Source of the DNA: Symploca sp. SIO2C1
GTDB lineage: Bacteria > Cyanobacteriota > Cyanobacteriia > Cyanobacteriales > Coleofasciculaceae
Length of the DNA: 37,161 nucleotides
Reading direction: 5' to 3'
Assembly: GCA_010692635.1 (NCBI GenBank)
Contig: JAAHGL010000061.1
Location: 1-37,161 of the forward strand
In this document: one piece after another, positions 9,434 through 20,023 of the stretch
How positions within the stretch are numbered: position 1 is the first letter of the stretch
Layout: each line of letters starts with the position of its first letter
Translations under genes and position numbers: made by a program
Notes under the pieces: model-generated
Database searches by the model: none
What the model was told of the DNA's origin: nothing
Seen by the model: only the letters and a program-made list of their open reading frames with translations

Positions 9434-10294
9434 ATGACTCGTACCCCCTTTGATCAATTTTCTAAACAACTGCTAGAAGAATTCCTGAGTCCCTTTGGCA
9501 GTGTTGAGCGAAGCTTCGAGATTCCTGGAGAGGATCGCCAAGTTGATGTCTACTTTATTCCCAAACCCCAAACTACGATAGCTCCCCAAACTCTGGGACT
9601 CCTTGGTCAAATTTTGACTACTCCCTGCCTGCTCGAACCCTTCCGTAATGCTCCCAGCGTCACAGAAATTCGTCATTGCCGACTTAAGCTCTTGTTACTC
9701 CAAGCCAACTTACAACGCCAAGCTAAACGAGATAATATCACCGTCTCAGAAACTCAACTTCCTCACCTGTGGATTCTGACACCCTCTGCCTCTGCTAATA
9801 CTCTCAATGGTTTCGGAGCTAAACCAAAACCCCCTTGGCCATCCGGCATCTATCATTTCCGTGTGCATTTCAAAACCACTATTATTGTTATCAATCAACT
9901 ACCTAAAACTCCAGAAACTCTCTGGCTCAGACTCCTAGGCAAAGGTAAAGTGCAAAGGGAGGCAATTTCCGAACTCCTGGCTCTGCCCAAAAATGAACCA
10001 TTACGTTCAACTGCCCTGCAACTGTTAGCCAATTGGAAAATTGCCTTGGATTATAGTGGTATTGATGAGCAAGGGGAGTTATCGATGCAACTGACACAAG
10101 CGTATTTGGAATGGGAACAAAAAACCAAACGTCAAGGGCATGAAGAAGGCCGTGAAGAAGGCCGTGAAGAAGGCCGTGAAGCGAAGCAGCTAGAAATCGC
10201 GCTCAAGCTTTTGCAGCTTGGTTTATCAATCGAGTTAGTCGCTGAGGGAACGGGGTTATCCCTAGAACAAGTCCAACAGCTTCAACAAAGATAG
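9434..10294 (+). CDS. Rpn/PD-(D/E)XK nuclease-like protein of transposase-associated family
   Basis: The 286-residue product opens with FDQFSKQLLEEFLSPFG and VDVYFIPKP, typical of the cyanobacterial proteins annotated as Rpn-family recombination-promoting nuclease or putative transposase (PD-(D/E)XK fold). The centre holds SETQLPHLWILTPSASANTL and a conserved PKTPETLWLRLLGKG..Q..A..EL motif. The C terminus carries a tandem HEEGREEGREEGRE repeat of 12 nucleotides per unit, then a helical EIALKLLQLGLSIELVAEGT segment ending in Q repeats, as in homologues whose tail guides assembly. Family members are multi-copy in cyanobacteria and their activity is largely unproven. The catalytic residues cannot be placed with confidence here. 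Confidence 0.7.
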   Translation: MTRTPFDQFSKQLLEEFLSPFGSVERSFEIPGEDRQVDVYFIPKPQTTIAPQTLGLLGQILTTPCLLEPFRNAPSVTEIRHCRLKLLLLQANLQRQAKRDNITVSETQLPHLWILTPSASANTLNGFGAKPKPPWPSGIYHFRVHFKTTIIVINQLPKTPETLWLRLLGKGKVQREAISELLALPKNEPLRSTALQLLANWKIALDYSGIDEQGELSMQLTQAYLEWEQKTKRQGHEEGREEGREEGREAKQLEIALKLLQLGLSIELVAEGTGLSLEQVQQLQQR

Positions 10295-10591
10295 GATCCT
10301 CCCCTCGCTTGAACCTGAGATTGTAATTTGTGCTTCCAGGGGAAAACTTCCTACTCTCGAGAAACACGCTCAAAGCTAATGGCTAATGGCTAATGGCTAA
10401 TCGCCCCTACTGCTCGCCAAAGTGTTTCTCCCATTAAATTGGGGGCGCGAAGCGCTCCTTGGGAGCTCTTCAATAATCAGAAGAAGGTTTCTATGTCAAG
10501 TGTCAGAAGGTTCTTTGTACTAACGACCAATAACCGATGACCAATGACAACGGTGACATTAATTATCCTTAGACCAGACATTAATAAATTT
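10295..10591. repeat. intergenic repeat cluster before the ATP synthase operon
   Basis: This gap holds a CTCGAGAAACACGCTC motif (10355-10370), a GGCTAAT heptamer array (10376-10401), then the 70-base repeat at 10401-10470, and a degenerate relative of the 285/7687 element (about 10490-10555: TGTCAAGTGTCAGAAGG, ACTAACGACCAATAACC). No gene is seen. Confidence 0.55.
10401..10470. repeat. 70-bp dispersed repeat, copy 1
   Basis: CGCCCCTACTGCTC, CCAAAGTGTTTCT, CCATTAAATTGGGGGCGC and GGGAGCTCTT occur in the same order at 25930-25999 and, inverted and partial, near 35085-35115 and 35325-35375. The centre (GGGGGCGCGAAGCGCTCC) is palindromic. Confidence 0.65.
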
Positions 10592-10621
10592 TTAAGTATT
10601 GTTACCGCCCCGTGATATGAT
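10592..10621 (+). promoter_or_regulatory. candidate promoter of the atp operon
   Basis: TTAAGT and TATGAT are separated by 18 bases. Transcription from here would start near 10628, which fits translation from the GTG at 10678 but not from the earlier GTG at 10627. The -35 match is weak. Confidence 0.3.
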
Positions 10622-10677
10622 CACTAGTGGCTTGTAGCGATAAAGTCAAATTCCTAAGCTACCTTTTGCGGCTAACC

Positions 10678-11121
10678 GTGAACTTATCAAACGATTCTCT
10701 TGAGCCGACAACGGCAGAGGAAGAACTGTCTCAAAATAGTTCCCCTCCAGCGACAAACAATTCATCAATGGAAGAGTTTTACCAACTCAAACAAAATTTG
10801 TTGTTGGCAACGCTCGTACTGACAGGAATTATTTTTATCCCTGTCTGGATTGTTTACTCCCTTAACACTGCCTTCAATTATTTAGTTGGGGCATTTACAG
10901 GAATAGTTTACTTGAGAATGTTGGCAAAAGATGTAGAGCGTCTGAGCGAACAAAAAAAGAGTTTGAGTTCTAACCGGTTTGCGCTTTTTGCTGGGCTAAT
11001 TATCATTGCCAGTCAATGGCAAAACTTACATATTATGCCCATATTTTTAGGATTTCTGACCTATAAAGCTGCAATCCTAGTTTATGTGCTACCAAGCACT
11101 CTGATGCCTACATCTAAGTAG
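10678..11121 (+). CDS. atpI: ATP synthase subunit I (Atp1)
   Basis: This small membrane protein heads the F-type ATP synthase cluster and is thought to help assemble the c-ring. From the GTG chosen it has 147 residues. A variable acidic N terminus precedes [12 protein letters not shown], then four hydrophobic segments, with [25 protein letters not shown] and [20 protein letters not shown] being the family hallmarks. The start [12 protein letters not shown] resembles the usual cyanobacterial opening M-N-L-S-x-D-S. The open frame also begins at a GTG at 10627, but that codon coincides with the expected transcription start. It lies 76 bases upstream of atpB. Confidence 0.9.
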   Translation: MNLSNDSLEPTTAEEELSQNSSPPATNNSSMEEFYQLKQNLLLATLVLTGIIFIPVWIVYSLNTAFNYLVGAFTGIVYLRMLAKDVERLSEQKKSLSSNRFALFAGLIIIASQWQNLHIMPIFLGFLTYKAAILVYVLPSTLMPTSK

Positions 11122-11197
11122 GTTAAATTGATAAATAGGTTAAGTTTGAAATTAACCGATGTTTCACTCTCGATAGGTATCTGGGGAAACCTCCGGA

Positions 11198-11953
11198 ATG
11201 GAAATGATAGATGGTTTGAGCGTTCTGAATTCTTTCCCCCTTGCTGAATTAGAAGTTGGTCAGCATCTGTACTGGAAAATTGGCAATTTCACAGTACATG
11301 GGCAGGTTTTTCTAACCTCCTGGATCGTAATTGCCATTCTCGTCATTGCTTCGATTGCTGCCACTCGAAACGTCCAGAGAATTCCCAGTGGCATCCAAAA
11401 TTTTATGGAGTATGCCCTAGAATTTATAAGGGATTTGGCAAAAAGCCAGTTGGGGGAGAAAGATTATCGTCCTTGGGTGCCATTTATTGGCACATTGTTT
11501 TTGTTTATCTTCGTGTCAAATTGGTCTGGAGCCTTAGTACCCTGGAAGTTAATTAAGCTTCCCGCTGGTGAATTAGCTGCTCCGACAAATGACATTAACA
11601 CCACAGTCGCTTTGGCATTGCTAACGTCTTTAGCATATTTTTACGCTGGGTTTAGGAAGAGTGGTTTAGGCTACTTTAAGAAGTATATTGAACCGACTCC
11701 TATTCTCTTGCCCATCGCGATTTTAGAAGATTTCACCAAGCCTCTTTCTCTTAGCTTCCGTTTATTTGGTAACATCTTAGCTGATGAACTAGTGGTGGCA
11801 GTGTTGGTACTATTAGTACCTTTATTCGTGCCACTGCCAGTGATGGCGCTAGGTCTGTTTACCAGTGCCATTCAAGCCTTAGTGTTTGCTACCTTAGCCG
11901 GTGCTTACATTCATGAGGCACTTGAAGGGCATGGTGGTGAAGAGCATGAGTAG
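11198..11953 (+). CDS. atpB: ATP synthase F0 subunit a
   Basis: Subunit a forms the two proton half-channels against the c-ring in the thylakoid or plasma membrane. The 251 residues match the cyanobacterial/plastid AtpI-type length. Seen are [18 protein letters not shown] at the N terminus, [40 protein letters not shown], and the helix with the essential arginine, [17 protein letters not shown], then [18 protein letters not shown] and a His/Glu tail. A second ATG two codons in could be used. It is called atpI in the plastid-style nomenclature. Confidence 0.97.
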   Translation: MEMIDGLSVLNSFPLAELEVGQHLYWKIGNFTVHGQVFLTSWIVIAILVIASIAATRNVQRIPSGIQNFMEYALEFIRDLAKSQLGEKDYRPWVPFIGTLFLFIFVSNWSGALVPWKLIKLPAGELAAPTNDINTTVALALLTSLAYFYAGFRKSGLGYFKKYIEPTPILLPIAILEDFTKPLSLSFRLFGNILADELVVAVLVLLVPLFVPLPVMALGLFTSAIQALVFATLAGAYIHEALEGHGGEEHE

Positions 11954-11973
11954 TGGGAGTAAGGTTTTGATTT

Positions 11974-12005
11974 AAGACTGAACGAGTAATTGACTCGCTA
12001 GTCTT
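11974..12005 (+). promoter_or_regulatory. stem-loop in the atpB-atpE leader
   Basis: AAGACT/AGTCTT and CGAGT/ACTCG pair around an AATTG loop. It lies in the 240-base gap before atpE, a place where ATP synthase operons often modulate c-subunit expression. There is no T-run, so it is more likely an RNA-stability or processing hairpin than a terminator. Confidence 0.4.
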
Positions 12006-12173
12006 AAATTCATTCCTACATAAAACCCTCAGTTGATGTAATAAGGCATGAATTCTGAATAGTTGTATGGGTAGGTAATCAATTGAAAGCCGAACCATTA
12101 ACCTTCCTAGGTTAGGTAAAAGCAATCCATCCCTACAAATCAAAATTCAAAACCGCTGTTGTTTGTTCTGTAA

Positions 12174-12440
<267 letters not shown>

Positions 12441-12455
12441 AATTTCTTAAGCTTT

Positions 12456-12483
12456 GTAGAGACGTGGTTGCTCCCGTCTCTAC
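12456..12483. repeat. interspersed hairpin GTAGAGACG...CGTCTCTAC
   Basis: A 9-bp perfect stem with a 10-base loop sits between atpE and the b' gene. GTAGAGACG-type hairpins are frequent dispersed repeats in cyanobacteria. Here it may stabilise the atpE 3' end. Confidence 0.6.
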
Positions 12484-12530
12484 ATTCTGGAGTTTAGGTT
12501 CCATTCCTAAATAAGGATCTGTAAAAAAAA

Positions 12531-12962
12531 ATGTTTGATTTTGATGCTACCTTGCCCTTAATGGCAGTACAGTTCCTACTATTAGCAGCTGTACTAAACG
12601 CGATTTTCTATAAGCCACTAACTAAGGTTATAGATGAGCGAGCTAATTACATTCGCACCAATGAAGCTGAGGCACAGGAACGCTTATCTAAGGCTGAGCA
12701 ATTGGCTAATCAATATGAACAGCAGTTAGGTGAAGCTCGTAGACAGTCTCAAGCAATCATTGAATCTGCTCAAGCTGATGCTAAAAAAATTGCAACTCAA
12801 AAAATTGCTGAGGCTGAGCAGGAAGCTCAAGCACAGCGGGAAGCAGCTCAAAAAGAGATAGAGCAGCAAAAGCAACAAGCAATGAGTTCGCTGGAGCAAC
12901 AAGTAGACGCTCTTACTCGTCAAATCCTTGAAAAACTACTAGGACCAGAATTAGTAAGATAA
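12531..12962 (+). CDS. atpF2: ATP synthase F0 subunit b'
   Basis: One of the two unequal stator-stalk subunits of photosynthetic ATP synthases. The 143-residue protein starts with a membrane helix ([25 protein letters not shown]) and continues as a long charged coiled coil rich in Ala, Gln and Glu, ending [14 protein letters not shown]. It pairs with subunit b encoded next. It is also called atpG in plastid-style naming. The start ATG follows a run of A bases without a strong Shine-Dalgarno match. Confidence 0.96.
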   Translation: MFDFDATLPLMAVQFLLLAAVLNAIFYKPLTKVIDERANYIRTNEAEAQERLSKAEQLANQYEQQLGEARRQSQAIIESAQADAKKIATQKIAEAEQEAQAQREAAQKEIEQQKQQAMSSLEQQVDALTRQILEKLLGPELVR

Positions 12963-13156
12963 CTAAGTCAGTAGTAAGTCGTTCAGATATTTTTACTGAT
13001 TGTCCAAACTCGGGGCGAGAGTAAAACTGTAAAAGCGCCAAACTATGCTGCTAGCAGATAAGTTGAGCAAATGCAAATGCACTTCCTCTTAGCTTGCCCT
13101 TGATGGATGAGTCAAAGTCTTAAAGATTTCGCGGCAAAGAAAGTTGTAATTAGTTT

Positions 13157-13711
13157 ATGATGGGGAATTTCTTTTTATTAGCCACATTATTGGCAACAGA
13201 AGCTCACTCCGCTGGCGAAGGTGGTTTTGGACTACACCTAGACATTCTAGAATCCAATCTCATTAACCTTACGCTCTTGATTGGGGTGCTATTTTATTTT
13301 GGGCGTAAATTCCTGGGAAATACCTTGAGCGAACGAAGTGCCAGTATTGCTGAGGAAATTCAAGCAGCAGAACAACGGCAGAAAGAAGCAGCTGTCAAGC
13401 TTGCAGACCAACAGCAAAAGTTAGCTCAAGCCCAAGCAGAAGCAGAAGAGATTCGCAAAGCTGCTGAAGCCAACGCTCAGAGAGCTAAGGAGGCAATAAT
13501 AGCTCAATCTGTTGAGGATGTCAAGCGTTTGAAAGAAGTAGCAGTCCAGGATCTCAACACCGAACAAGAGCGAGTGATCAGCCAACTAAGGCAGCGAGTA
13601 GTTGCCATGGCCCTGGAGCGCTCAGAGTCCCGGCTAAAATCCGACTTGGATGAGTCTGCTCAGCAACAATTAATCGATCGCAGCATTGCTTTATTAGGAG
13701 GTGGATCATGA
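13157..13711 (+). CDS. atpF: ATP synthase F0 subunit b
   Basis: The second stator-stalk subunit, 184 residues. A short hydrophobic leader (FFLLATLLATEAHS) precedes the family motif GGFGLHLDILESNLINLTLL and the membrane segment LIGVLFYFGRKFLG; the rest is a long coiled coil (about 55-165). Two adjacent ATG codons open the frame and either could be used. Its last codons overlap atpH by the ATGA arrangement, indicating translational coupling. A 194-base spacer without a gene separates it from the b' gene. Confidence 0.96.
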   Translation: MMGNFFLLATLLATEAHSAGEGGFGLHLDILESNLINLTLLIGVLFYFGRKFLGNTLSERSASIAEEIQAAEQRQKEAAVKLADQQQKLAQAQAEAEEIRKAAEANAQRAKEAIIAQSVEDVKRLKEVAVQDLNTEQERVISQLRQRVVAMALERSESRLKSDLDESAQQQLIDRSIALLGGGS

Positions 13712-14274
13712 AAGGCAGTCTCTTAAGTGCCGGAGTGGTAGAACCCTATGCAGAAGCATTAATGTCTTTGGCCCAGGAGAATGAACTTACAGAACGCTTG
13801 GGGGAGGATGTTGCTGGTTTGTTGACTATCTTGCAAGAATCACCAGACTTGCAAGTATTGTTAGGTAGTCCGGTTGTCAAAGCTGAAGACAAGAAAGCTG
13901 TATTGCAACAGATTTCTACTAGTCTTGAAGGAGATCAACTTCATCCCTACATGATCAGCTTTTTGAACGTGCTAGTAGACCGCAGACGTATTCTCTTTTT
14001 AGAAGCAATTTTCCAGCAGTATCAAGCTCTACTGCGAAAACTGAAACAAACTGTTCTCGCTGAAGTAACCTCAGCCGTATCACTGACTGATCAGCAGAAC
14101 GAGTCAGTGCGAGAGAAAGTTAGAGAAATAACTGGTGCTAGCCAGGTAGAACTCGATACCAAAATTGACCCTGATTTAATTGGGGGTGTCATCATCAAAG
14201 TCGGCTCTCAGGTGATTGATTCGAGCTTACGAGGACAACTGCGTCGCATCGGTTTACGTTTAAATGCTACCTAG
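13708..14274 (+). CDS. atpH: ATP synthase F1 subunit delta
   Basis: Delta (OSCP-like) links the alpha3beta3 head to the b/b' stalk. The 188-residue protein has the N-terminal helical bundle with EPYAEALMSLA, and the C-terminal signature PDLIGGVIIKVGSQVIDSSL found in this family. It overlaps atpF by four bases, so the two are probably translated together. It is named atpD in plastid-style cyanobacterial nomenclature. Downstream the operon is interrupted by a 306-base repeat array before atpA. Confidence 0.96.
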   Translation: MKGSLLSAGVVEPYAEALMSLAQENELTERLGEDVAGLLTILQESPDLQVLLGSPVVKAEDKKAVLQQISTSLEGDQLHPYMISFLNVLVDRRRILFLEAIFQQYQALLRKLKQTVLAEVTSAVSLTDQQNESVREKVREITGASQVELDTKIDPDLIGGVIIKVGSQVIDSSLRGQLRRIGLRLNAT

Positions 14275-14280
14275 TACAAG

Positions 14281-16098
<1,818 letters not shown>

Positions 16099-16099
16099 A

Positions 16100-16262
16100 T
16101 TGGTTATTTGTTGTTTGTTATTGGTCATTGGTTATTGGTCATTTGTTGTTTGTCATTGGTCATTAGTCATTGGTCATTGGTTATTAGTCATTGTTCATTA
16201 GTTATTAATGGCTAGTACAAATAACAAACAACAAACAACAAACAACAAACAACAAACAACAG
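16100..16262. repeat. heptamer array with inverted ends between atpA and atpG
   Basis: TTGGTCA/TTGTTTG-type heptamers fill the left two thirds, and AACAAAC units the last 45 bases. The left TTATTTGTTGTTTGTTATT and the right AATAACAAACAACAAA can pair, so the transcript could form a large stem inside the operon. The AACAAC units end eight bases before the gamma start. Confidence 0.8.
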
Positions 16263-16269
16263 AAATATT

Positions 16270-17220
16270 ATGCCCAATCTTAAAGCAATTCGCGATCGCA
16301 TTAAGTCGGTCAAGAATACCAAAAAAATCACTGAGGCAATGCGCCTCGTTGCCGCAGCAAAAGTGCGTCGTGCTCAGGAACAGGTAACCGCTACCCGTCC
16401 CTTTGCCGACCGTTTAGCACAAGTCCTCTACGGCTTACTAAACCGTCTACAATTTGAAGAAGCCAATCTACCCCTACTCAAGCAAAGGGAAGTAAAGTCT
16501 GTAGGCTTACTAGTAATTACAGGCGATCGCGGTTTGTGTGGTGCTTATAATACTAACGTCATTCGCCGTGCAGAAAACCGTGCTAAGGAACTGAAAAAGG
16601 AAGGTCGTGACTATAAGTACATATTAGTTGGACGCAAAGCCATCCAGTACTTCGAGCGCCGTAACCAGCCTATTGATGCCAAATACTCTGGTCTAGAACA
16701 GATTCCCACAGCTTCAGAAGCATCTGCGATCGCAGATGAATTGCTCTCTTTGTTCCTGTCCGAATCTGTAGACCGGATTGAACTAATCTACACCAAATTC
16801 GTCTCCTTGATTAGTTCTCGACCTGTAATACAAACCCTGTTACCTCTAACAAGGCAAGGATTAGAACCTCAGGATGATGAAATCTTTAGACTGACAACTC
16901 GTGGTGGTGAGTTTAAAGTGGAACGGGAGAAAGTCTCAACTCAAGTTCGTAGCTTTCCTCGGGACATGATTTTTGAACAAGACCCGGTGCAGATATTAAA
17001 TGCATTGTTGCCACTATATCTCAATAACCAGTTACTGCGAGCATTACAAGAATCAGCATCCAGTGAACTGGCAGCTCGGATGACAGCAATGAACAGTGCC
17101 AGCGATAATGCTACAGAAATGATTGGCACATTGACCCTGTCTTACAACAAAGCACGACAGGCTGCGATTACCCAGGAAATTCTGGAAGTTGTCGGTGGAG
17201 CTCAGGCCCTAAGTGGTTAG
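16270..17220 (+). CDS. atpG: ATP synthase F1 subunit gamma
   Basis: The central rotor shaft, 316 residues. The N-terminal helix [20 protein letters not shown], the [10 protein letters not shown] motif and the C-terminal helix [20 protein letters not shown] are diagnostic. About 195-240 is the photosynthetic-type insertion, [20 protein letters not shown] and flanks. The paired cysteines used for thioredoxin control in plant chloroplasts are absent, as in other cyanobacteria. It is called atpC in plastid-style naming. A repeat array separates it from atpA, and two hairpins follow, making it the last gene of the operon. Confidence 0.97.
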   Translation: MPNLKAIRDRIKSVKNTKKITEAMRLVAAAKVRRAQEQVTATRPFADRLAQVLYGLLNRLQFEEANLPLLKQREVKSVGLLVITGDRGLCGAYNTNVIRRAENRAKELKKEGRDYKYILVGRKAIQYFERRNQPIDAKYSGLEQIPTASEASAIADELLSLFLSESVDRIELIYTKFVSLISSRPVIQTLLPLTRQGLEPQDDEIFRLTTRGGEFKVEREKVSTQVRSFPRDMIFEQDPVQILNALLPLYLNNQLLRALQESASSELAARMTAMNSASDNATEMIGTLTLSYNKARQAAITQEILEVVGGAQALSG

Positions 17221-17238
17221 GTTCAATCTTTTCCCGTA

Positions 17239-17260
17239 GGGGCGCACCGACGTGCGCCCC
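17239..17260. repeat. GGGGCGCAC/GTGCGCCCC hairpin
   Basis: A 9-bp perfect stem with CGAC loop, 18 bases after atpG. It belongs to the GTAGGGGCGnA class of interspersed palindromes and may stabilise or end the operon mRNA. Confidence 0.55.
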
Positions 17261-17285
17261 ATCCGACATACGCCCAAAGCGTTTA

Positions 17286-17318
17286 AGAACCCCGACTTCC
17301 TCAAGAAGTCGGGGTTCT
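17286..17318 (+). terminator. probable atp operon terminator or dispersed hairpin
   Basis: AGAACCCCGACTTC pairs perfectly over 14 bp with GAAGTCGGGGTTCT across a five-base loop; a short T5 run follows at 17325-17329. The position after the last atp gene suits a terminator. The same CCCCGACTTC hairpin type is also a common dispersed repeat in cyanobacteria, so the function is not certain. The remainder of the gap to 17524 holds only HIP1 sites (GCGATCGC) and no gene. Confidence 0.55.
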
Positions 17319-17524
17319 GGGCAGTTTTTGATCTGTTTGATATACAATTGCGATCGAATTACTTTCTCTTAGTATGGAAAATGTTGGATATGAGCGATCG
17401 CTCTTTGGCAATAGGAGTGCGATCGCTTCTATAAAAATATAATAAGACTAGCCAGGGTACCGATAAATCCTTATTGTAGATGAATAATGAGTGCTGAGCG
17501 AGGTACTGAAGGAAAAAGCGATCA

Positions 17525-18874
17525 ATGGGAAGAATATTTATTTCAGCAGGTCACGGTGGTATAGAAGAAGAGGGTCGTGATCCAGGAACTATTGCTGGTG
17601 GCACAACTGAAGCTCAAGAGATGATTTTGCTGCGGGATCAGATAATGCCAGAGTTGCGATCGCGCGGATTTGAGGTGCTTTCTGTACCTGATGACCTCAG
17701 TATGAGGCAAACACACCAGTGGATCAATGACCGTGCTCTCACCGATGATGTAGCCCTAGAAATCCACTCCAGTGGTTTTTTCAATCCCGACATCAGGGGA
17801 GCCATAACTTTTTACATTGCCAACAATACTGATCGTCAGAATCAGGCAGAACTGATGCTCTTAGCTCTAGTACGACGCCTGCCTTCATTGCCTAGCCGAG
17901 GCGCCAAGCCAGATACGGAAACAGGAACTGGAAGAATCTCCTTCTGCCGTAATATTATCATCCCCTCTTTACTATTAGAAGTTGGCTTCCTAACGAACCC
18001 AGATGATCGGTTTTTAATCCAGAATCGACGCCGAGAAATGGCTCTGGGTATTGCTGATGGACTTGCATCTTGGAGCCGTACTGTGTCTGGTACTGAGTCT
18101 AATGATTCGGAGGTCACTTATGACACAATCAATATCAGTGTTAATGGTCAGATTTATGAAGAGGAGGGGATTCTAGTTAATAGTAATGCCTACATCCCCA
18201 ATGACTTGGCAGACCGACTGGGAGTCGATTTGACTGTTGCTCCTGATATTCGCCGCATCCAATACCGAGGAGTGGTATATGTCAAAGCGATTGAATTGCG
18301 AGACTATAACATTTCTGTCGGTTGGGATAATCCTAGTCGTACCGTGATTGTGCGCTCAATTTTGCAAATTTGTCCTGGTTTAATTGACCGAATTATGGGG
18401 CATGGCAATACTTCCGAAGTACAGCTAATGATGTTCCTCAAAAATAATAATGATAATGCTTTGAGTGAGTTTCCCCAATTACCCCGACTCTACCGAGAAG
18501 AGGGGCAGATTGAAGGAGTGAACTATGACATTGCTTTCTGTCAAGCTTGTGTAGAAACGAGCTTCCTGCGCTTTGGAGGTGAGTTGACACCCAGTCTGAA
18601 TAATTTTGGTGGTTTAGGGGCTGTTAGTGGTACTGAACCAGCCTCTTTTCCTAGTGCCAGAATTGGAGTTCGCGCCCATATCCAACAATTGAAAGCCTAT
18701 GCTAGTCTAGAACCTTTAGTACAAGAAGTCGTTAGTCCCCGATTTCGTTTTGTCACTCGCGGCGTTGCACCTTTAGTAGGTCAGCTGAGTGGGCGCTGGT
18801 CAACAGATTTACAGTATGGTGATCGGATTAAAGCAGTAATCAGAAGTCTCTATGAATCCGCTAACTTACTGTAA
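17525..18874 (+). CDS. N-acetylmuramoyl-L-alanine amidase / glucosaminidase fusion
   Basis: This 449-residue peptidoglycan hydrolase joins two enzymes. Residues 1-190 are an Amidase_3 domain, with zinc ligands in ISAGHGG, the TTEAQE segment and EIHSSG and a catalytic Glu in LLLEVGFLTNPDDR; it would cut the MurNAc-L-Ala bond. About 200-280 resembles a copper-amine-oxidase-N-like substrate-binding module (VNGQIYEEEGILVNSNAYIP). About 290-449 is a glucosaminidase (GH73-like) domain with a likely catalytic Glu in QACVETSFLRFGGE. No signal peptide is present at the ATG, which is odd for a wall enzyme; export by another route or intracellular/lysis use is possible. It overlaps rsmA by one base. Confidence 0.85.
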   Translation: MGRIFISAGHGGIEEEGRDPGTIAGGTTEAQEMILLRDQIMPELRSRGFEVLSVPDDLSMRQTHQWINDRALTDDVALEIHSSGFFNPDIRGAITFYIANNTDRQNQAELMLLALVRRLPSLPSRGAKPDTETGTGRISFCRNIIIPSLLLEVGFLTNPDDRFLIQNRRREMALGIADGLASWSRTVSGTESNDSEVTYDTINISVNGQIYEEEGILVNSNAYIPNDLADRLGVDLTVAPDIRRIQYRGVVYVKAIELRDYNISVGWDNPSRTVIVRSILQICPGLIDRIMGHGNTSEVQLMMFLKNNNDNALSEFPQLPRLYREEGQIEGVNYDIAFCQACVETSFLRFGGELTPSLNNFGGLGAVSGTEPASFPSARIGVRAHIQQLKAYASLEPLVQEVVSPRFRFVTRGVAPLVGQLSGRWSTDLQYGDRIKAVIRSLYESANLL

Positions 18875-19704
18875 TGAATCCAAAAGCCCGTAAACAATTT
18901 GCTCAACATTGGTTGCATAGTGAAGAGGTACTCAGTCAAATTGTAACAGCTGCCAACTTGCAACCAAGCGATCGCCTGCTGGAAATTGGTCCTGGTACCG
19001 GTATTCTAACTCAACAGTTATTACCCCAAGTTCAGTCATTAGTTGCTGTTGAAATTGACAGGGATTTGTGTAAACTTTTAGTGAGAAAACTAGGTAAAAT
19101 TGACAATTTTTTACTCCTCAAAGGGGATTTCCTCTCCCTCTACTTAGATGAGCTACTAGTTTCCTTCCCCAATTTCCAAAAGCCAAATAAAGTTGTAGCT
19201 AATATTCCCTACAATATCACCGGTCCCATTCTCGAAAAATTGTTGGGAACTATTAGTCAGCCAGCAGTACCAGCATTTGATTTAATTGTGCTGCTAGTAC
19301 AAAAGGAAGTAGCACAGCGCTTATGCGCCCAACCCGGTTCTAGAACCTTTGGTGCCCTATCAGTAAGGGTACAGTATCTAGCAGCATGTGAATTTATCTG
19401 CGATGTACCAGCCAAATCTTTCTCCCCTCCTCCTAAGGTGGATTCTGCTGTAGTGCGCTTGCGTCCCCAGCTAGTGCAGCAACCAGCCAATGAACCGAAG
19501 TACTTAGAAACTTTGTTGAAATTGGGCTTTGCCAGCAAACGGAAAATGTTGAGAAATAATTTGAAATCTTTAGTAGAACGCGATCGCTTGACCCAATTGC
19601 TGGAACAATTAGAGATCAACCCCCAAGCCCGCGCAGAAGATTTGAGTGTTGCCCAATGGGTAACTCTCAGTAATAAACTGCTACAGCGTTTTTCATTTAG
19701 ATGA
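18874..19704 (+). CDS. rsmA: 16S rRNA (adenine1518-N6/adenine1519-N6)-dimethyltransferase
   Basis: RsmA (KsgA) dimethylates two adjacent adenosines in the 3' helix of 16S rRNA during 30S assembly. The 276-residue protein has the KARKQFAQHWL opening, the SAM motif LEIGPGTGILTQQLL and the catalytic NIPYNITGPIL motif, with KSFSPPPKVDSAVV further on. Its ATG overlaps the stop of the preceding hydrolase (TAATG), indicating coupling. The final residues (QRFSFR) and the stop codon lie inside a MITE-like repeat (19684-19785), so the native C terminus has been replaced or extended; the catalytic core is not affected. Confidence 0.95.
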   Translation: MNPKARKQFAQHWLHSEEVLSQIVTAANLQPSDRLLEIGPGTGILTQQLLPQVQSLVAVEIDRDLCKLLVRKLGKIDNFLLLKGDFLSLYLDELLVSFPNFQKPNKVVANIPYNITGPILEKLLGTISQPAVPAFDLIVLLVQKEVAQRLCAQPGSRTFGALSVRVQYLAACEFICDVPAKSFSPPPKVDSAVVRLRPQLVQQPANEPKYLETLLKLGFASKRKMLRNNLKSLVERDRLTQLLEQLEINPQARAEDLSVAQWVTLSNKLLQRFSFR

Positions 19705-19785
19705 GGTACAAAGAGTCTGGTTTTTGGGAATGGGGAATGGGGAATAGGGAATAGGATCTGTACCTCACTAGACTGAGAAATGCTG
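19684..19785. mobile_element. 102-bp MITE family A, copy 1 (TA target)
   Basis: Both ends are inverted: CAGCGTTTTTCATTTAGATG on the left and the complement of CAGCATTTCTCAGTCTAGTG on the right, then GAGGTACA on both. TA dinucleotides flank it on both sides (19682-19683, 19786-19787), as expected of IS630/Tc1-mariner-mobilised MITEs. Its centre has GGGGAAT heptamers. A nearly identical copy is at 28627-28728. Confidence 0.8.
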
Positions 19786-19916
19786 TATAAATTTCTCGAC
19801 CTAATCCCCAAACCCCTCCTTCGTTGGTTATTGCCTATACACAGTCAGGAGATAGGGAGCTGAGAGAGCTAGAAGAGCTGTGGGAGTTGCGGAGATATTT
19901 ACGCTTACCGATTTGA

Positions 19917-20023
19917 TTCTCAATTCCCAATTCCCAATTCCCAATTCCCAATTCCCAAAAATGCATTCCCAATTCCCAATTCCCAATTCCCAATTCCCAA
20001 TTCCCAATTCCCAATTCCCAAAA
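19917..20023. repeat. CCCAATT heptamer array ending at the ispE start
   Basis: Two runs of CCCAATT are separated and ended by AAAAATGCATTCC. The second copy of that block contains the ispE start codon. The array is open in the ispE frame. Confidence 0.9.

Noticed and set aside
10627-10677. GTG start at 10627 for AtpI
   Set aside because: It coincides with the predicted transcription start and adds residues not seen in the usual opening; kept only as an alternative.
17252-17434. 60-codon frame after the atp operon
   Set aside because: It reads through two hairpin repeats and HIP1 sites and has no recognisable protein features.
19257-19811. 184-codon frame antisense to rsmA
   Set aside because: It is a shadow of a well-supported gene and includes MITE sequence; no domain is visible.
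19880-20023. N-terminal extension of IspE (NSQFPIP repeats)
   Set aside because: It is translated heptamer array; the family's APAKINL opening follows the ATG at 20024.
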